Shown here piece after piece: positions 41,411 to 50,474 of a stretch of 64,000 nucleotides of DNA. Location: assembly GCA_047975195.1 (NCBI GenBank), contig JBKEDB010000061.1, positions 1-64,000 on the forward strand, written 5' to 3'. Source of the stretch: Cumulibacter sp047975195 (GTDB lineage: Bacteria; Actinomycetota; Actinomycetes; Mycobacteriales; Antricoccaceae). A program made the position numbers and the translations under genes. Each line of letters begins with the position of its first letter. The stretch's first letter is position 1. The notes under the pieces were generated by a model. That model searched no databases, had not been told where the DNA came from, and was given only the letters and a program-made list of their open reading frames with translations.

Positions 41411-43948
41411 ATGGCGCTAGCGCTGTACCGAAAGTACCGCCCGGCGACGTTCGCCGAGGTAGTTGGGCAGGAGCATGTCACCGGTCCGCTGATGACCGCG
41501 GTCGACTCCGGACGCATCAACCACGCCTATCTCTTTTCCGGACCACGCGGGTGCGGAAAGACGTCGTCGGCGCGCATTCTCGCTCGCTCGCTGAACTGTG
41601 AGCAGGGCCCGACCTCGCACCCATGCGGTGCCTGCCAGTCCTGTGTCGATCTCGCACCGGACGGCGCCGGCAATATCGACGTGATCGAGATCGATGCTGC
41701 CTCGCACGGCGGCGTCGATGATGCTCGCGAACTGCGTGAGCGCGCATTCCAACTTCCGGTGCAGAGCCGCTACAAGATCTACATCATTGACGAGGCCCAC
41801 ATGGTCTCGAATCAAGGTTTCAATGCGCTGCTAAAGGTCGTCGAGGAGCCGCCGGAATCGGTTGTGTTTATCTTCGCGACCACCGAGCCGGACAAGGTGC
41901 TCGCGACGATCCGCTCTCGCACCCACCACTACCCGTTCCGGCTGGTGCCGCCGGCCGCGATGCGTGATCTGCTTGAGCGCAACTGCGAGGCCGAGGGTGT
42001 GCAGGTGGGCGCCGCCGTCCTACCGCTCGTGGTGCGCGCCGGCGGTGGTTCGGTGCGCGATTCGCAGTCACTGCTGGATCAACTCATCGCTGGCGCCGGG
42101 CCGGACGGCATCACGTACGAGGAAGCGCTCGCGTTGCTCGGGGTCACCGATGCGGCGCTGCTCGATGACATGGTCGAAGCGGTCGGTGTGGCGGACGGTG
42201 CGACCGTGTTCGGTACGGTAAATCGCCTCATCGACGCGGGACACGATCCGCGGCGGTTCGGCGCGGACTTGCTCGATCGGTTACGCGATCTGATTCTGAT
42301 CGCAGCGGTGCCGGACGCTGGCGAGAAGGGCCTCATTGATGCGCCCGTCGACCACCTCGAGCGGTTGGTCGATCAGGCCAGTCAGCTAGGCCTGTCGACA
42401 CTCTCGCGGCTCGCGGACATCGTGCACGTCGGCCTCACCGAAATGCGTGGTACGACGGCTCCGCGGTTGGGCCTGGAACTGATCTGTGCGCGGATGCTGC
42501 TGCCTGCGGTCGGAGATGACGCGGCCTCGATGACCCAGCGGATCGAACGCCTAGAACGCCGGATGGAGATCGGTGGTGTCCCGACGGCGAGCAGCGGGTC
42601 CGCGGGCACGTCCTCAGCGGTCCGGGGACGAGCGGCCACATCTGTCGACGGCTTGACTCCGCGTCAGCGGGCCGAAGCCGAACTCGCCGCTCGGCGCGCG
42701 CCGACGCCGAAGGGCCCCGAGCCCAGCAGTGAGATTCCAGCGTCCGGTCATCAGGCGCCGAGTTCCGCCGGCACGCCGTCCGGCGCTGGCTCGGAGCCCA
42801 GCGATTCCGTGAGCGCGCCACCGCGCTCCGCGTCGCGGGACGATGCGCCACAGCCCGATTCCTCGCGCGCCGACGCCGCCGACGCCGCGAAGCGACGAGA
42901 CCCGGGCGACACGCAACTCGATCCAGAGCGTTCTCAGCCTGCCCAGGCCGAACCTGGCAACGACCCTGGTCCGGCATCGCGAGGCGATGCCCGTCGTGCG
43001 GAGCAACCGGCCGAACGGCCGTCGTCGCCTCGGCAGGACTCGCGCTCGGTGGCCCGTGACCCACGAGGTGCACAGCCCACTGGCCGGGTGGCTTCGGCGG
43101 CGTCGCCGCAGCCTGCGGCCGAACCTGCTGCAGACTCCGGCTGGCCGGAGGTGAAGGTGCCCGGATCGGGGCGCTCGCAGCAACCCGTAGCGAGTGGCGA
43201 CGACGCCGACTCGCCCGCGGAGCAATCCGATTTCAAGGCCACCGAGACTGCCGCACCGGACTCGTCCAACTCGGTGCGGGACGTCGCCGAGCAGGCGACG
43301 GAGGTCGCCGTAGCGCCGTCGACGGGCGGATCGGAAACCGCTGGCCCCGCCGTACAGTCCGCAGCGCCCGATCGTACGGAGCCGGAACGGCCTCCGGTGC
43401 CGCCCGTTGTGTCCGAGCGAACCGCGTCCGCCCTAGCGGCCTCGGTTCCCGCATCGGATACAGCGGCATCGGCTCCGCAAACAACGCCATCGGCACCGGC
43501 GTCCGCCGGGTCCGGCGCATTCGATGTGGCCGAAGTACGACGTCAGTGGCGTGTGGTCGTCGATGTCGTCAAACGCAGCAGTCGCGCTGGAGCCGCGCTG
43601 GTCGAGGCCGCGACGCCTGTCGCCGTACGCGAGAACACACTCATCATCACGACGCCACCGGCGTTGGTACGACGTCTCTCCCAGCAGCACGACGCGCTGA
43701 AGGGCGCCTTGCACGACGTACTCGGGGTTACGTGGGCGATTCAGGTAACTGATGGCGCGCCGCCGCAAGGCACGGGCGGGGCGGACGCTGAAAGTCCTGA
43801 TGCGCCGCCGGCGGATGACGAAGACGACTACTCCGCAGATCCCGACGATGAATCGGTGTCGGACCCGCGCGCTGGGCTCGATCCGGGCCAGGCGGCGGTG
43901 AACCTGCTTCGCGATGAACTCGGTGCCGAAGAGATCGTTGAGCAGTAG
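41411..43948 (+). CDS. dnaX: DNA polymerase III subunits gamma/tau
   Basis: An 845-residue clamp-loader ATPase of the replisome. Walker A GPRGCGKTS (44-52), zinc-binding Cys63, Cys72, Cys75 and Cys78, Walker B IIDEAH and the sensor region FIFATTEPDKVLATI. Residues about 385-700 are a very long, disordered Ala/Pro/Ser/Glu-rich linker, then a conserved C-terminal domain near 700-790 (VRRQWRVVVDVVKRSSRAGAAL) as in actinobacterial tau, and an acidic tail. No frameshift slippage site was evident. The ATG follows GAGGTGAGAG. First gene of dnaX-ybaB-recR. Confidence 0.95.
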   Translation: MALALYRKYRPATFAEVVGQEHVTGPLMTAVDSGRINHAYLFSGPRGCGKTSSARILARSLNCEQGPTSHPCGACQSCVDLAPDGAGNIDVIEIDAASHGGVDDARELRERAFQLPVQSRYKIYIIDEAHMVSNQGFNALLKVVEEPPESVVFIFATTEPDKVLATIRSRTHHYPFRLVPPAAMRDLLERNCEAEGVQVGAAVLPLVVRAGGGSVRDSQSLLDQLIAGAGPDGITYEEALALLGVTDAALLDDMVEAVGVADGATVFGTVNRLIDAGHDPRRFGADLLDRLRDLILIAAVPDAGEKGLIDAPVDHLERLVDQASQLGLSTLSRLADIVHVGLTEMRGTTAPRLGLELICARMLLPAVGDDAASMTQRIERLERRMEIGGVPTASSGSAGTSSAVRGRAATSVDGLTPRQRAEAELAARRAPTPKGPEPSSEIPASGHQAPSSAGTPSGAGSEPSDSVSAPPRSASRDDAPQPDSSRADAADAAKRRDPGDTQLDPERSQPAQAEPGNDPGPASRGDARRAEQPAERPSSPRQDSRSVARDPRGAQPTGRVASAASPQPAAEPAADSGWPEVKVPGSGRSQQPVASGDDADSPAEQSDFKATETAAPDSSNSVRDVAEQATEVAVAPSTGGSETAGPAVQSAAPDRTEPERPPVPPVVSERTASALAASVPASDTAASAPQTTPSAPASAGSGAFDVAEVRRQWRVVVDVVKRSSRAGAALVEAATPVAVRENTLIITTPPALVRRLSQQHDALKGALHDVLGVTWAIQVTDGAPPQGTGGADAESPDAPPADDEDDYSADPDDESVSDPRAGLDPGQAAVNLLRDELGAEEIVEQ

Positions 43949-44022
43949 GTAGCGCCGCGTCCGCGAGCGCTGTCGAACGACTACCCTAGAAGCCGCCCCA
44001 CACCAGACGCGGAGGAGACCAC

Positions 44023-44355
44023 ATGCAGCCCGAAGGCATGCCCGACATGGGCGCGATTCTGCAGCAGGCCCAGCAGATGCAGGAAGGCTTGGCGCGGGCG
44101 CAGGAAGAACTGGCGCAGGCGAAGGTCGAAGGGTCCGCCGGTGGCGGCCTGGTGAAAGTCCAGATGACCGGTACGTCGGACATCGTTGGTGTGGAGATTG
44201 ATCCCACGGTTGTCGACCCCGAGGACGTCGAATCGCTGCAGGATCTCGTCGTGGCAGCGGTTCGAGACGCGACCGCGCGGGCTGCCGAACTTACGCAGCA
44301 GAAGATGGGCGGCCTCACCGGCGGCATGGGCGGCCTCGGCCTCCCAGGCCTGTAA
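44023..44355 (+). CDS. ybaB: YbaB/EbfC nucleoid-associated protein
   Basis: A 110-residue DNA-binding protein. The central coiled region (QQAQQMQEGLARAQEELAQAKVEG) and the strand GLVKVQMTGTSDIVGVEIDP are diagnostic; a Gly/Met-rich tail follows. It forms dimers that bind DNA and sits between dnaX and recR in most bacteria. The ATG follows CGGAGGAGA. recR starts directly after its stop codon. Confidence 0.93.
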   Translation: MQPEGMPDMGAILQQAQQMQEGLARAQEELAQAKVEGSAGGGLVKVQMTGTSDIVGVEIDPTVVDPEDVESLQDLVVAAVRDATARAAELTQQKMGGLTGGMGGLGLPGL

Positions 44356-44955
44356 GTGGCCTTCGAGGGCGCCGTCCAGCAGTTGATCGACGAGCTCGGC
44401 CGACTGCCGGGCGTCGGGCCTAAAAGTGCACAACGGATCGCCTTTCACCTGCTCACGGTCGACGGTGAACAAATCGTCGAATTGATGGACGCGTTGCGGC
44501 GGGTGAAGGATGAGGTGCGCTTCTGCATTACTTGCGGAAACGTCAGCGAAGAGGACGTGTGCCGTATCTGTCGTGACCCGAAACGGTCCGAGAATGTCAT
44601 TTGCGTTGTCGAGGAATCGAAAGACGTCGCGGCAATCGAACGCACTCATGAGTTCCGTGGCCGCTACCACGTGCTGGGCGGAGCGATCGATCCGGTGAAC
44701 GGCGTCGGTCCCGACCAGTTGCGGATGAGCGAGTTGATGGCGAGACTACAGAGCCCCTCGATCGAAGAGATCATCATCGCCACGGACCCCAACCTCGAAG
44801 GCGAAGCGACAGCGACCTATTTGGTGCGGATGCTGGCTCCGATGGGTCTGCGCGTGACCCGGCTAGCCAGCGGGCTGCCAGTCGGCGGCGACCTGGAGTA
44901 CGCCGATGAGGTCACGTTGGGGCGTGCCTTCGCCGGCCGTCGAGCGGTCGGCTGA
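44356..44955 (+). CDS. recR: Recombination mediator protein RecR
   Basis: A 199-residue protein of the RecFOR repair pathway that helps load RecA on SSB-coated DNA. N-terminal helix-hairpin-helix (LPGVGPKSAQRIA), zinc ligands Cys57, Cys60, Cys69, Cys72, a Toprim domain (CVVEESKDVAAIE, ATDPNLEGEATA) and a C-terminal Walker-like tail with GLPVGGDLEYADEVTL. It starts at a GTG immediately following the ybaB TAA. Confidence 0.96.
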   Translation: MAFEGAVQQLIDELGRLPGVGPKSAQRIAFHLLTVDGEQIVELMDALRRVKDEVRFCITCGNVSEEDVCRICRDPKRSENVICVVEESKDVAAIERTHEFRGRYHVLGGAIDPVNGVGPDQLRMSELMARLQSPSIEEIIIATDPNLEGEATATYLVRMLAPMGLRVTRLASGLPVGGDLEYADEVTLGRAFAGRRAVG

Positions 44956-45091
44956 TCCACAACCTTCTTGGTTCCGCTGAAACACGGGATGGGCAGATCG
45001 GCGATCGGACTATGCCGATAAGGCTCGCGCAGGACGCCGGACATGTACGCCTACCGACGAATGGCTGCAATGCCGAAGGAGACGATATTCG

Positions 45092-46282
45092 GTGACTTCT
45101 AGCCATAATCACGTTTCAGGACTGCCCGGGCAATTCCCATCCGGCGGAATCTTCGACTCGATGTCGGGCGACGCCGAGGTTGATCGGGAACTCACCGATG
45201 GCGCTTTCGTGCGTGCCGTAATTACGTTCGAGTCCGTAGTCACGGCCGCACAGGCGAGTCACGGGATTATTCCTCAGGAAGCGGCGAACCTAATTGAGGA
45301 TGCCGCTGCGAGCATCGATATGGGCTCGCTACGGATCGGCTCACGCGCTGAGCAAGCCGCGACTCCTGTTATTGCGGTCGTTGAGGCGATCAGAGCGGCC
45401 GTGACCCCGGCCCTCGCCGGTTTCGTGCACCACGGACTGTCCAGCCAGGATTGCATTGATACGGCGTTCTCGATGATGCACGGAAGGGCCCTCGACGTAA
45501 TCGGGCCGCGCATCGCCACGGTGATTGGTCGGCTGTCGCGCGTTGCCGAACGGCACGCAGCTACGCCGATGCTGGCGCGCCTCTCGGGACGACCGGCGGC
45601 CCCGACGACATACGGCTGGCAGGTATGTCGGTGGATCGAGGGCTTGGAGCATGCCGTGTCCGAGCTAGGGCGGGCGCGGGAATCTCTGGCCGTGCAATTG
45701 GGCGGACCGACGGACGACCTAGCGGACGTGGGACCTCATCCGCGCGGTCTCGTCGCCGATGTGGCGGAGGTCTTGGAGTTAGAGGCGCCGCGTACGTCAT
45801 GGCATAGCGATCGCTCACGTGTCCTGCAGGTGGCCTCCGCGTGCGTCCAGACGATCAACGCATGCGCAAAGATTGCCACGGACGTCGCAGCGATGGACTC
45901 GCGTGAGGTAAACGAGTTGGTGATCGGCGATGACGATCATCGGGACCTGAGCACGTCATCGCCCACGCCGCACGCGCGCGATTCAGCGGCGGCGATCTCG
46001 ATTCGATCGGCGGCCACGATGGCTCCCGGGCTATTGGCGAACGTTGCCGCAGCGGGGGTGCAGGAGAACGATCGCTCGGCCGGACGGCGGCAATCGGAAT
46101 GGCGCGCGATGCGCGAACTCGTTCATCTCACGGGAGGTGCAGCCCACGAGTTGTCATTGCTGGAAAGGGACACGGACGTGAACGAGAAGCAAATGGCGCA
46201 GAACCTCCACAGTGCAGGGTTTGCTGGGTCGCCGCTCGCGGCCGAACGACGAACACTCGAGTACCTCCAGCGATTCACCTGA
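45092..46282 (+). CDS. PcaB-like member of the fumarase/aspartase superfamily, divergent and short
   Basis: A 396-residue homologue of 3-carboxy-cis,cis-muconate cycloisomerase. SSQDCIDTA (117-125) and GRPAAPTTYG match superfamily catalytic regions. The signature loop GSSxMPxKxNP reads TSSPTPHARDS (288-298), so the Met, Lys and Asn are lost, and the usual third domain is truncated after EYLQRF. It may be inactive or have new chemistry. The GTG start follows AAGGAGA. The last 190 bp recur at 61647. No protocatechuate genes are nearby. Confidence 0.72.
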   Translation: MTSSHNHVSGLPGQFPSGGIFDSMSGDAEVDRELTDGAFVRAVITFESVVTAAQASHGIIPQEAANLIEDAAASIDMGSLRIGSRAEQAATPVIAVVEAIRAAVTPALAGFVHHGLSSQDCIDTAFSMMHGRALDVIGPRIATVIGRLSRVAERHAATPMLARLSGRPAAPTTYGWQVCRWIEGLEHAVSELGRARESLAVQLGGPTDDLADVGPHPRGLVADVAEVLELEAPRTSWHSDRSRVLQVASACVQTINACAKIATDVAAMDSREVNELVIGDDDHRDLSTSSPTPHARDSAAAISIRSAATMAPGLLANVAAAGVQENDRSAGRRQSEWRAMRELVHLTGGAAHELSLLERDTDVNEKQMAQNLHSAGFAGSPLAAERRTLEYLQRFT

Positions 46283-46290
46283 GCACCAGG
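46094..46290 (+). repeat. Left copy of a 197-bp direct repeat
   Basis: The 3' end of the PcaB-like gene, through its stop and eight bases beyond, matches 61647-61843 with 5 mismatches in 197 by hand alignment and no gaps. Identity stops abruptly on the right and decays over about 20 bp on the left. The two copies bracket a 15.4-kb block. Confidence 0.93.
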
Positions 46291-46303
46291 CGTTTGCTGG
46301 TGC
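46283..46303 (+). terminator. Hairpin after the PcaB-like gene
   Basis: A 7-bp perfect stem GCACCAG/CTGGTGC with a 7-base loop starting at the base after the stop codon. Its left arm lies inside the direct repeat, its right arm outside, so the copy at 61.8 kb lacks the stem. The following 46304-46566 shows no gene. Confidence 0.6.
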
Positions 46304-46566
46304 ATACGAACCAGCGCTGCTCGGAGCACGGTGAACGCAGGATGGTCGCCGTGGGCTCGATGCGGATAACCAAACACATTCAATCGTTCGGCCACCATCA
46401 CTTGACGCTAATCCGCTGTCCGCCCGTCGACGAAACGAACCGCAAGGTGCGCGCACACCGGCGTACAACCCGCGTAGCGCCTGCTGCATTGGCGGTCCGC
46501 GCGACCGTGATGTCGCGCAAAGTCGGCGCAAAATAGTCGAAATTTTGCCCGGCTAACCTTCTGGGC

Positions 46567-48075
46567 GTGAAGTCCTCCTCGCGGCGCCAAGTGTCCAGTC
46601 CGCCCACTCATTGTTCCCCCGTAAGCACCGGCCTGACGGACGCCGCGCATCCCCGTCGGAAACTGATCTTCACCATCGTTGCCATGTCACTGGCGTCGGC
46701 GTCCATCGATGCCACGATCGTTGCGACTGCGCTCTCGCAAATCCAGGAGGATCTCGACGCGCCGATCACCTGGGGTGCATGGACGATCACCGGCTATAAC
46801 CTGGTCCAGGTCGTGGTCATGCCTATCGCGGGCAAGATCGCGGATATATATGGCCCGCGCCGCGTCTTCATCGGCGCAGCGTCGCTGTACATCGTCATGG
46901 CAATCTTGTGCGGATTGGCCCCGACGATCTACACGCTGGTCGCGTTGCGCACCATTCAAGCAGTCGGCGGCGGTGCGTTCATGCCGACCGGCTCCGGAAT
47001 CGTGGCCGCCACATTCGGCGCCGGTCGGGCGAAGGCGTTAGGCCTGTTCACGAGCATATTCTCGATCGGCTCTGTGCTCGGGCCGGTGATCGGCGGCATA
47101 GTCGTCCACTTGTGGTCGTGGCGCGCGATCTTCCTCTGCAACCTCCCGCTGATGGTCGCATCCCTAATCCTTGGCATCATCTTCTTGCCGAAGACGACGA
47201 CCAGGTCTGGCCAGCCGCTGGACGTCGTCGGCGCCGTTCAACTCGCGACAATGTTGCTCTGCGGAATGCTTGCGATCACGATGATCGGCAATGGTGCCGA
47301 GTTCGTCAGCGTCGGTTTCCTTGTTCCGCTTGTCGCCACGGCGCTCGCAGCGGTCTGGTTCGCGCGCCACACTCGGACCTTCCAGCATCCGTTCGTCCCG
47401 CCGCGGCTCCTCGCGGGACGCGGGTTCGCGACAATGAACCTTGTCAATGTGCTCTTCGGAGCCTTCGCTATCGGGACCACCGCACTGCTCCCGTTGTATG
47501 CGCAGGACCGCTACGGTATCGGCGCCCTCGAGTCGGGGTCACTGCTCTCTCTGCGCGCGATCGGGATGGTGTCAGTAACCGGACTCGCGGTGATGCTGCT
47601 GCACCGTACTGGTTATCGCCGCCCAATCGCCGCCGGAATCATCATCGTCGCGGCGGGACTTTGCCTTATCGCCATGTATCCCGCAGCGGGCGTGACGCCG
47701 TACCTATGGCTGAGCATCGCGGCCGGCATTACCGGGATCGGTATGGGAGTAGCGATGCCGGCTGCCAACAACGCGACCTTGCACCTAGCGCCGGATCAGA
47801 TCGCCGCGGTCTCCGGTCTTCGCGGAATGTTTCGGCAGATCGGCGGAATAGCGGCGATCTCGGTAGCAACCGCAGTGGCTGCGCAGTCCGCCGACCCCGG
47901 TCGTAGCCTCGCGGTCGCGTTCGCTGCGCTCGCCGTCGCTGCTCTATGCGTGGCCCCATTGACCCGACGCGTACCAGAGGACCCATCCGCAATTGGCGCG
48001 GGACTCGCGAGGAAATCCGATACATATAGCGCATCGCACCGTAAGTCGGTCGGACCGAGTGGCCCCCGAGGCTAA
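46567..48075 (+). CDS. MFS drug:H+ antiporter-like transporter (DHA2 type)
   Basis: A 502-residue transporter with about 14 predicted helices. The N-terminal half has SIDATIVATALSQIQEDL (motif D1 region of DHA2 proteins), GKIADIYGPRRVFI (motif A) and a motif-C-like IGSVLGPVIGG. DHA2 members export drugs or metabolites using the proton gradient; here it may export a toxic intermediate or import island substrate (inference). It starts at a GTG, with a polar 30-residue N-terminus. It is the first gene inside the repeat-bounded block, convergent with amidase 1. Confidence 0.85.
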   Translation: MKSSSRRQVSSPPTHCSPVSTGLTDAAHPRRKLIFTIVAMSLASASIDATIVATALSQIQEDLDAPITWGAWTITGYNLVQVVVMPIAGKIADIYGPRRVFIGAASLYIVMAILCGLAPTIYTLVALRTIQAVGGGAFMPTGSGIVAATFGAGRAKALGLFTSIFSIGSVLGPVIGGIVVHLWSWRAIFLCNLPLMVASLILGIIFLPKTTTRSGQPLDVVGAVQLATMLLCGMLAITMIGNGAEFVSVGFLVPLVATALAAVWFARHTRTFQHPFVPPRLLAGRGFATMNLVNVLFGAFAIGTTALLPLYAQDRYGIGALESGSLLSLRAIGMVSVTGLAVMLLHRTGYRRPIAAGIIIVAAGLCLIAMYPAAGVTPYLWLSIAAGITGIGMGVAMPAANNATLHLAPDQIAAVSGLRGMFRQIGGIAAISVATAVAAQSADPGRSLAVAFAALAVAALCVAPLTRRVPEDPSAIGAGLARKSDTYSASHRKSVGPSGPRG

Positions 48076-48146
48076 AGCGGCGTGCCCGGTAGTGCGCACT
48101 GCTCGTGGCGTAGTCGATAGGTGATGCGATGTCCGATGAACATAGC

Positions 48147-48192
48147 GATGCGCGGTGATCGGGCGTCGAACACGCCTCGGTCACCGCGCATC
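48147..48192. terminator. Bidirectional terminator between MFS and amidase genes
   Basis: A perfect 12-bp stem (48147-48158 with 48181-48192) and a 22-base loop containing GGGCGTCGAACACGCC, which itself can fold. It lies between convergent genes. Confidence 0.72.
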
Positions 48193-48209
48193 ACGGCCTA
48201 TGCGATTAG

Positions 48210-49649
48210 CTAACAGGCGAGCGGTGGTACGGCGAGGTGGAAGTCGGTGTCCTGCTGGTATCCATATGCCCCGGCGAGAGCGGTCGCCTCAGCGAATGGT
48301 TTTGCGACGAGTTGGTACGACATCGGCAGACCGTCGGTGTTGAATCCCATCGGGACGGCGATCGCCGGATGGCCCGTGACGTCCCAATAACTGGTGTTTC
48401 CGTGTAGCGGACGCTGCCACGGCCGCTCGATCAGCGCCTCGAGCGGTGTAGCGCTGACCCATGCAGTAGGGGAGAACACCAAGTCAACCTTGGAGAAGAC
48501 GTCGGTGTTGACGGCCTTGACGATCACCCGCCGAACGCGCTGAGCCTGCACGTAGTCGGCGGCCGACACAAATGTGCCGCGTCCCAACGCCATTCGGAAA
48601 CTCGCTACGAAGTTCTCGAACTGGCTTTGTGCGTCAGGTCGGTGGAACGCGCCGTACTCGCCGGAGTTGATCGCACTGAGCACCGCCGTGGCTTCCTCGT
48701 AGAACGGGAGCGTGACGTCGATGACCTTTGCGCCGCGTGCGGTGAGCACCGCGATCGCGTCGTCCAACAGCGTGTCGAGCGCGGGGTCGACGATGTCCTC
48801 GTCCGGGCGGCCGGAGGTTCGGTCGACGCCGATCGTGAGGCCGGTGAGGTCACCGATGAGGACGGCGGTGTAGTCCTCGGTCGGTGTGTCGATGGCCGTG
48901 GCATCGGAGTCGTCGTACCCGGCGAGGGCATTAAGCATGATGGCGCAGTCCTCGGCCGATCGCGCCAACGGTCCGATGTGATCCAGCGAATATCCCAACG
49001 GCAGACACCCTGACTTCGGAACCCGGCCAGCGGTGGGCATGAGCCCGGTAACGGAGCAGAACGCAGCCGGATTACGGATGGACCCGCCGGTGTCCGTGCC
49101 CAGTCCACCCAGAATGACACCTGAAGCAATACCGGAGCCAGTGCCGGAGGAAGATCCGCCGGCCCATGTATCCAGATCCCAGGGATTACGACAAATCGGA
49201 AATGGCTTGGTGGGATCCGGCAGCCCCATGGCGAACTCCATGGTCGTCGTCTTGCCCGTGATCAGAGCGCCTGCCGCGCGGAGTCGCTGGACAACTACGG
49301 CGTCGCCTATGCCCGGTCCCCAAGACAAGTCCTGTACGAGTGACTGCCCGGTGGTGGGGGCCTCGACTGTGGTGATGATGTCCTTTATGCCGAGCGGGAT
49401 TCCCGCGAGTGGGCAGAGTTCTTTGCCATTCGCAAGGTCTGTGTCGATAGCGGCAGCTGCTTCGAGCATCTGCTCGTCGAAGCGCTTGATATAGATGCCG
49501 ACCTTGTCGTCGAGTGCATCGGCGCGGGCGATGGATTCCTGAGCAAGCTCGGTCGCGGTAGTTGTTCCGGCACGTAGGGCTGCGGCTGCTTGGGCAATCG
49601 TCGACGGAGCTCCGTTCGTTAGCGGAGTCGTATTCATGGGCGAGTTCAT
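48210..49649 (-). CDS. Amidase-signature hydrolase 1 (AtzE/GatA-like)
   Basis: A 479-residue amidase with the complete Ser-cisSer-Lys triad by position: Lys89 (PLGIKD), Ser166 (GGSSSG) and Ser190 (GTDTGGSIR). It hydrolyses a C-N amide bond; the substrate is unknown. It closely resembles amidase 3 (58017), for example in the shared RVPKSGC-PLGYSLDHIGP stretch, more than amidase 2. Upstream in the same operon is a small AtzG/GatC-like protein, so a two-subunit enzyme like AtzE-AtzG is likely. An ATG four codons in is an alternative start. Confidence 0.88.
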   Translation of the reverse strand: MNSPMNTTPLTNGAPSTIAQAAAALRAGTTTATELAQESIARADALDDKVGIYIKRFDEQMLEAAAAIDTDLANGKELCPLAGIPLGIKDIITTVEAPTTGQSLVQDLSWGPGIGDAVVVQRLRAAGALITGKTTTMEFAMGLPDPTKPFPICRNPWDLDTWAGGSSSGTGSGIASGVILGGLGTDTGGSIRNPAAFCSVTGLMPTAGRVPKSGCLPLGYSLDHIGPLARSAEDCAIMLNALAGYDDSDATAIDTPTEDYTAVLIGDLTGLTIGVDRTSGRPDEDIVDPALDTLLDDAIAVLTARGAKVIDVTLPFYEEATAVLSAINSGEYGAFHRPDAQSQFENFVASFRMALGRGTFVSAADYVQAQRVRRVIVKAVNTDVFSKVDLVFSPTAWVSATPLEALIERPWQRPLHGNTSYWDVTGHPAIAVPMGFNTDGLPMSYQLVAKPFAEATALAGAYGYQQDTDFHLAVPPLAC

Positions 49650-49654
49650 AATGA

Positions 49655-49840
49655 TCAGCCCTGTCGCGGGTCGAAGGTAAGTGCGGGCTCTTCGTAACGG
49701 ACCCCTGGCACCGCGTACAGCTTGTCGATGCTGGCTCGGGTCTCTTCATAGTCGCCGACCAGGCGGTCGAGTTCATCGGCCGTTGGGCTGATCTTCGCCT
49801 GCGCGAGCAACGTGATGACGGTTTGACGGATGTCGGTCAT
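49655..49840 (-). CDS. Small AtzG/GatC-like amidase partner 1
   Basis: A 61-residue protein, mostly one helical hairpin (LLAQAKISPTADELDRLVGDYE) followed by the tail VRYEEPALTFDP. This size and layout match AtzG (DUF4089), the GatC-like stabilising subunit of the carboxybiuret amidase AtzE. The start follows GGAGGCTC. It lies five bases before amidase 1. Two further copies of this arrangement lie at 56139 and 57807, with the (R)YEEP-type tail conserved. Confidence 0.75.
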   Translation of the reverse strand: MTDIRQTVITLLAQAKISPTADELDRLVGDYEETRASIDKLYAVPGVRYEEPALTFDPRQG

Positions 49841-50195
49841 GAGCCTCCGGCTTTCTTGTGTAGCGGGACAGTGGCGGGCGCCAACAAGCGGACAAACCAA
49901 CTGTGGATGTCATGGATTTCATTCGAGGTGTCGGCAGGTAACGCGTCATTTGCGCGCCTTCGACGCCAGGAATTCCTTGGCTGAACGGCTCTACTGCGCC
50001 GGTTCGCAGGGATCCTGTGCGCCCTCGCTGCGGCTCTTGAGCGGAAGTTTCCATGCATGGTTGCGATCTCTGCCCATTGCATCGCCAGGTAGGGCTCTGG
50101 CCTGATCGGAAAGTGCTAGCAATAGCGGGAAATCACGCCAACCAGTCGTGTCCCGCCTCACAGTCTGGTGGCCAAGCAGTCGCGGAGCGCTTCAC
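49841..50195. other. Divergent intergenic region
   Basis: About 355 bp between small subunit 1 (minus) and the oxidoreductase remnant (plus). No start-bearing coding sequence is convincing. It should hold the promoters of both divergent units and possibly operators for the GntR regulator, but I see no clear long palindrome. Parts may be decayed coding sequence of the remnant gene. Confidence 0.4.
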
Positions 50196-50474
50196 CGCGT
50201 GTCGCATAGTCGCAGGTCAGAGGGGATGTCTCGATCGCGCTAACCCGCGAAACACATCGTTGATCGGTATCGATGCCAAACGAAACATGCCGCCGGGATT
50301 CTTGAAAGCCACACAGGCGAGTACACCGCTGAAGCCCCAACGTTGCGGGAATGGCTCGCCGAGTCAGCCACCGGCAACGTCGCCGGGCAACAGATCCCGG
50401 AGCTTCAGCTCCGTCCCTTCAACGTCGAAGGACCACCGATGAGACCTCTTCGAAAGTCTGGTGCAACCAAATGA
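50196..50474 (+). pseudogene. Remnant of a probable FAD-dependent (DAO-type) oxidoreductase
   Basis: One frame reads RIVAGQRG...SLIGIDAKRNMPPGFLKAT up to about 50310; a second frame continues HTGEYTAEAPTLREWLAESATG...LRPF to a TGA at 50472-50474. Joined by a frameshift, this resembles the C-terminal part of DAO-family oxidases (aG-R...P..G....PGf..atGH.G...AP....LaeL.tG). The second frame ends by overlapping the ATPase start in ATGA, as genuine operon partners do, which supports a real former gene. No start or FAD-binding N-terminus is present. The family call is tentative. Confidence 0.38.
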
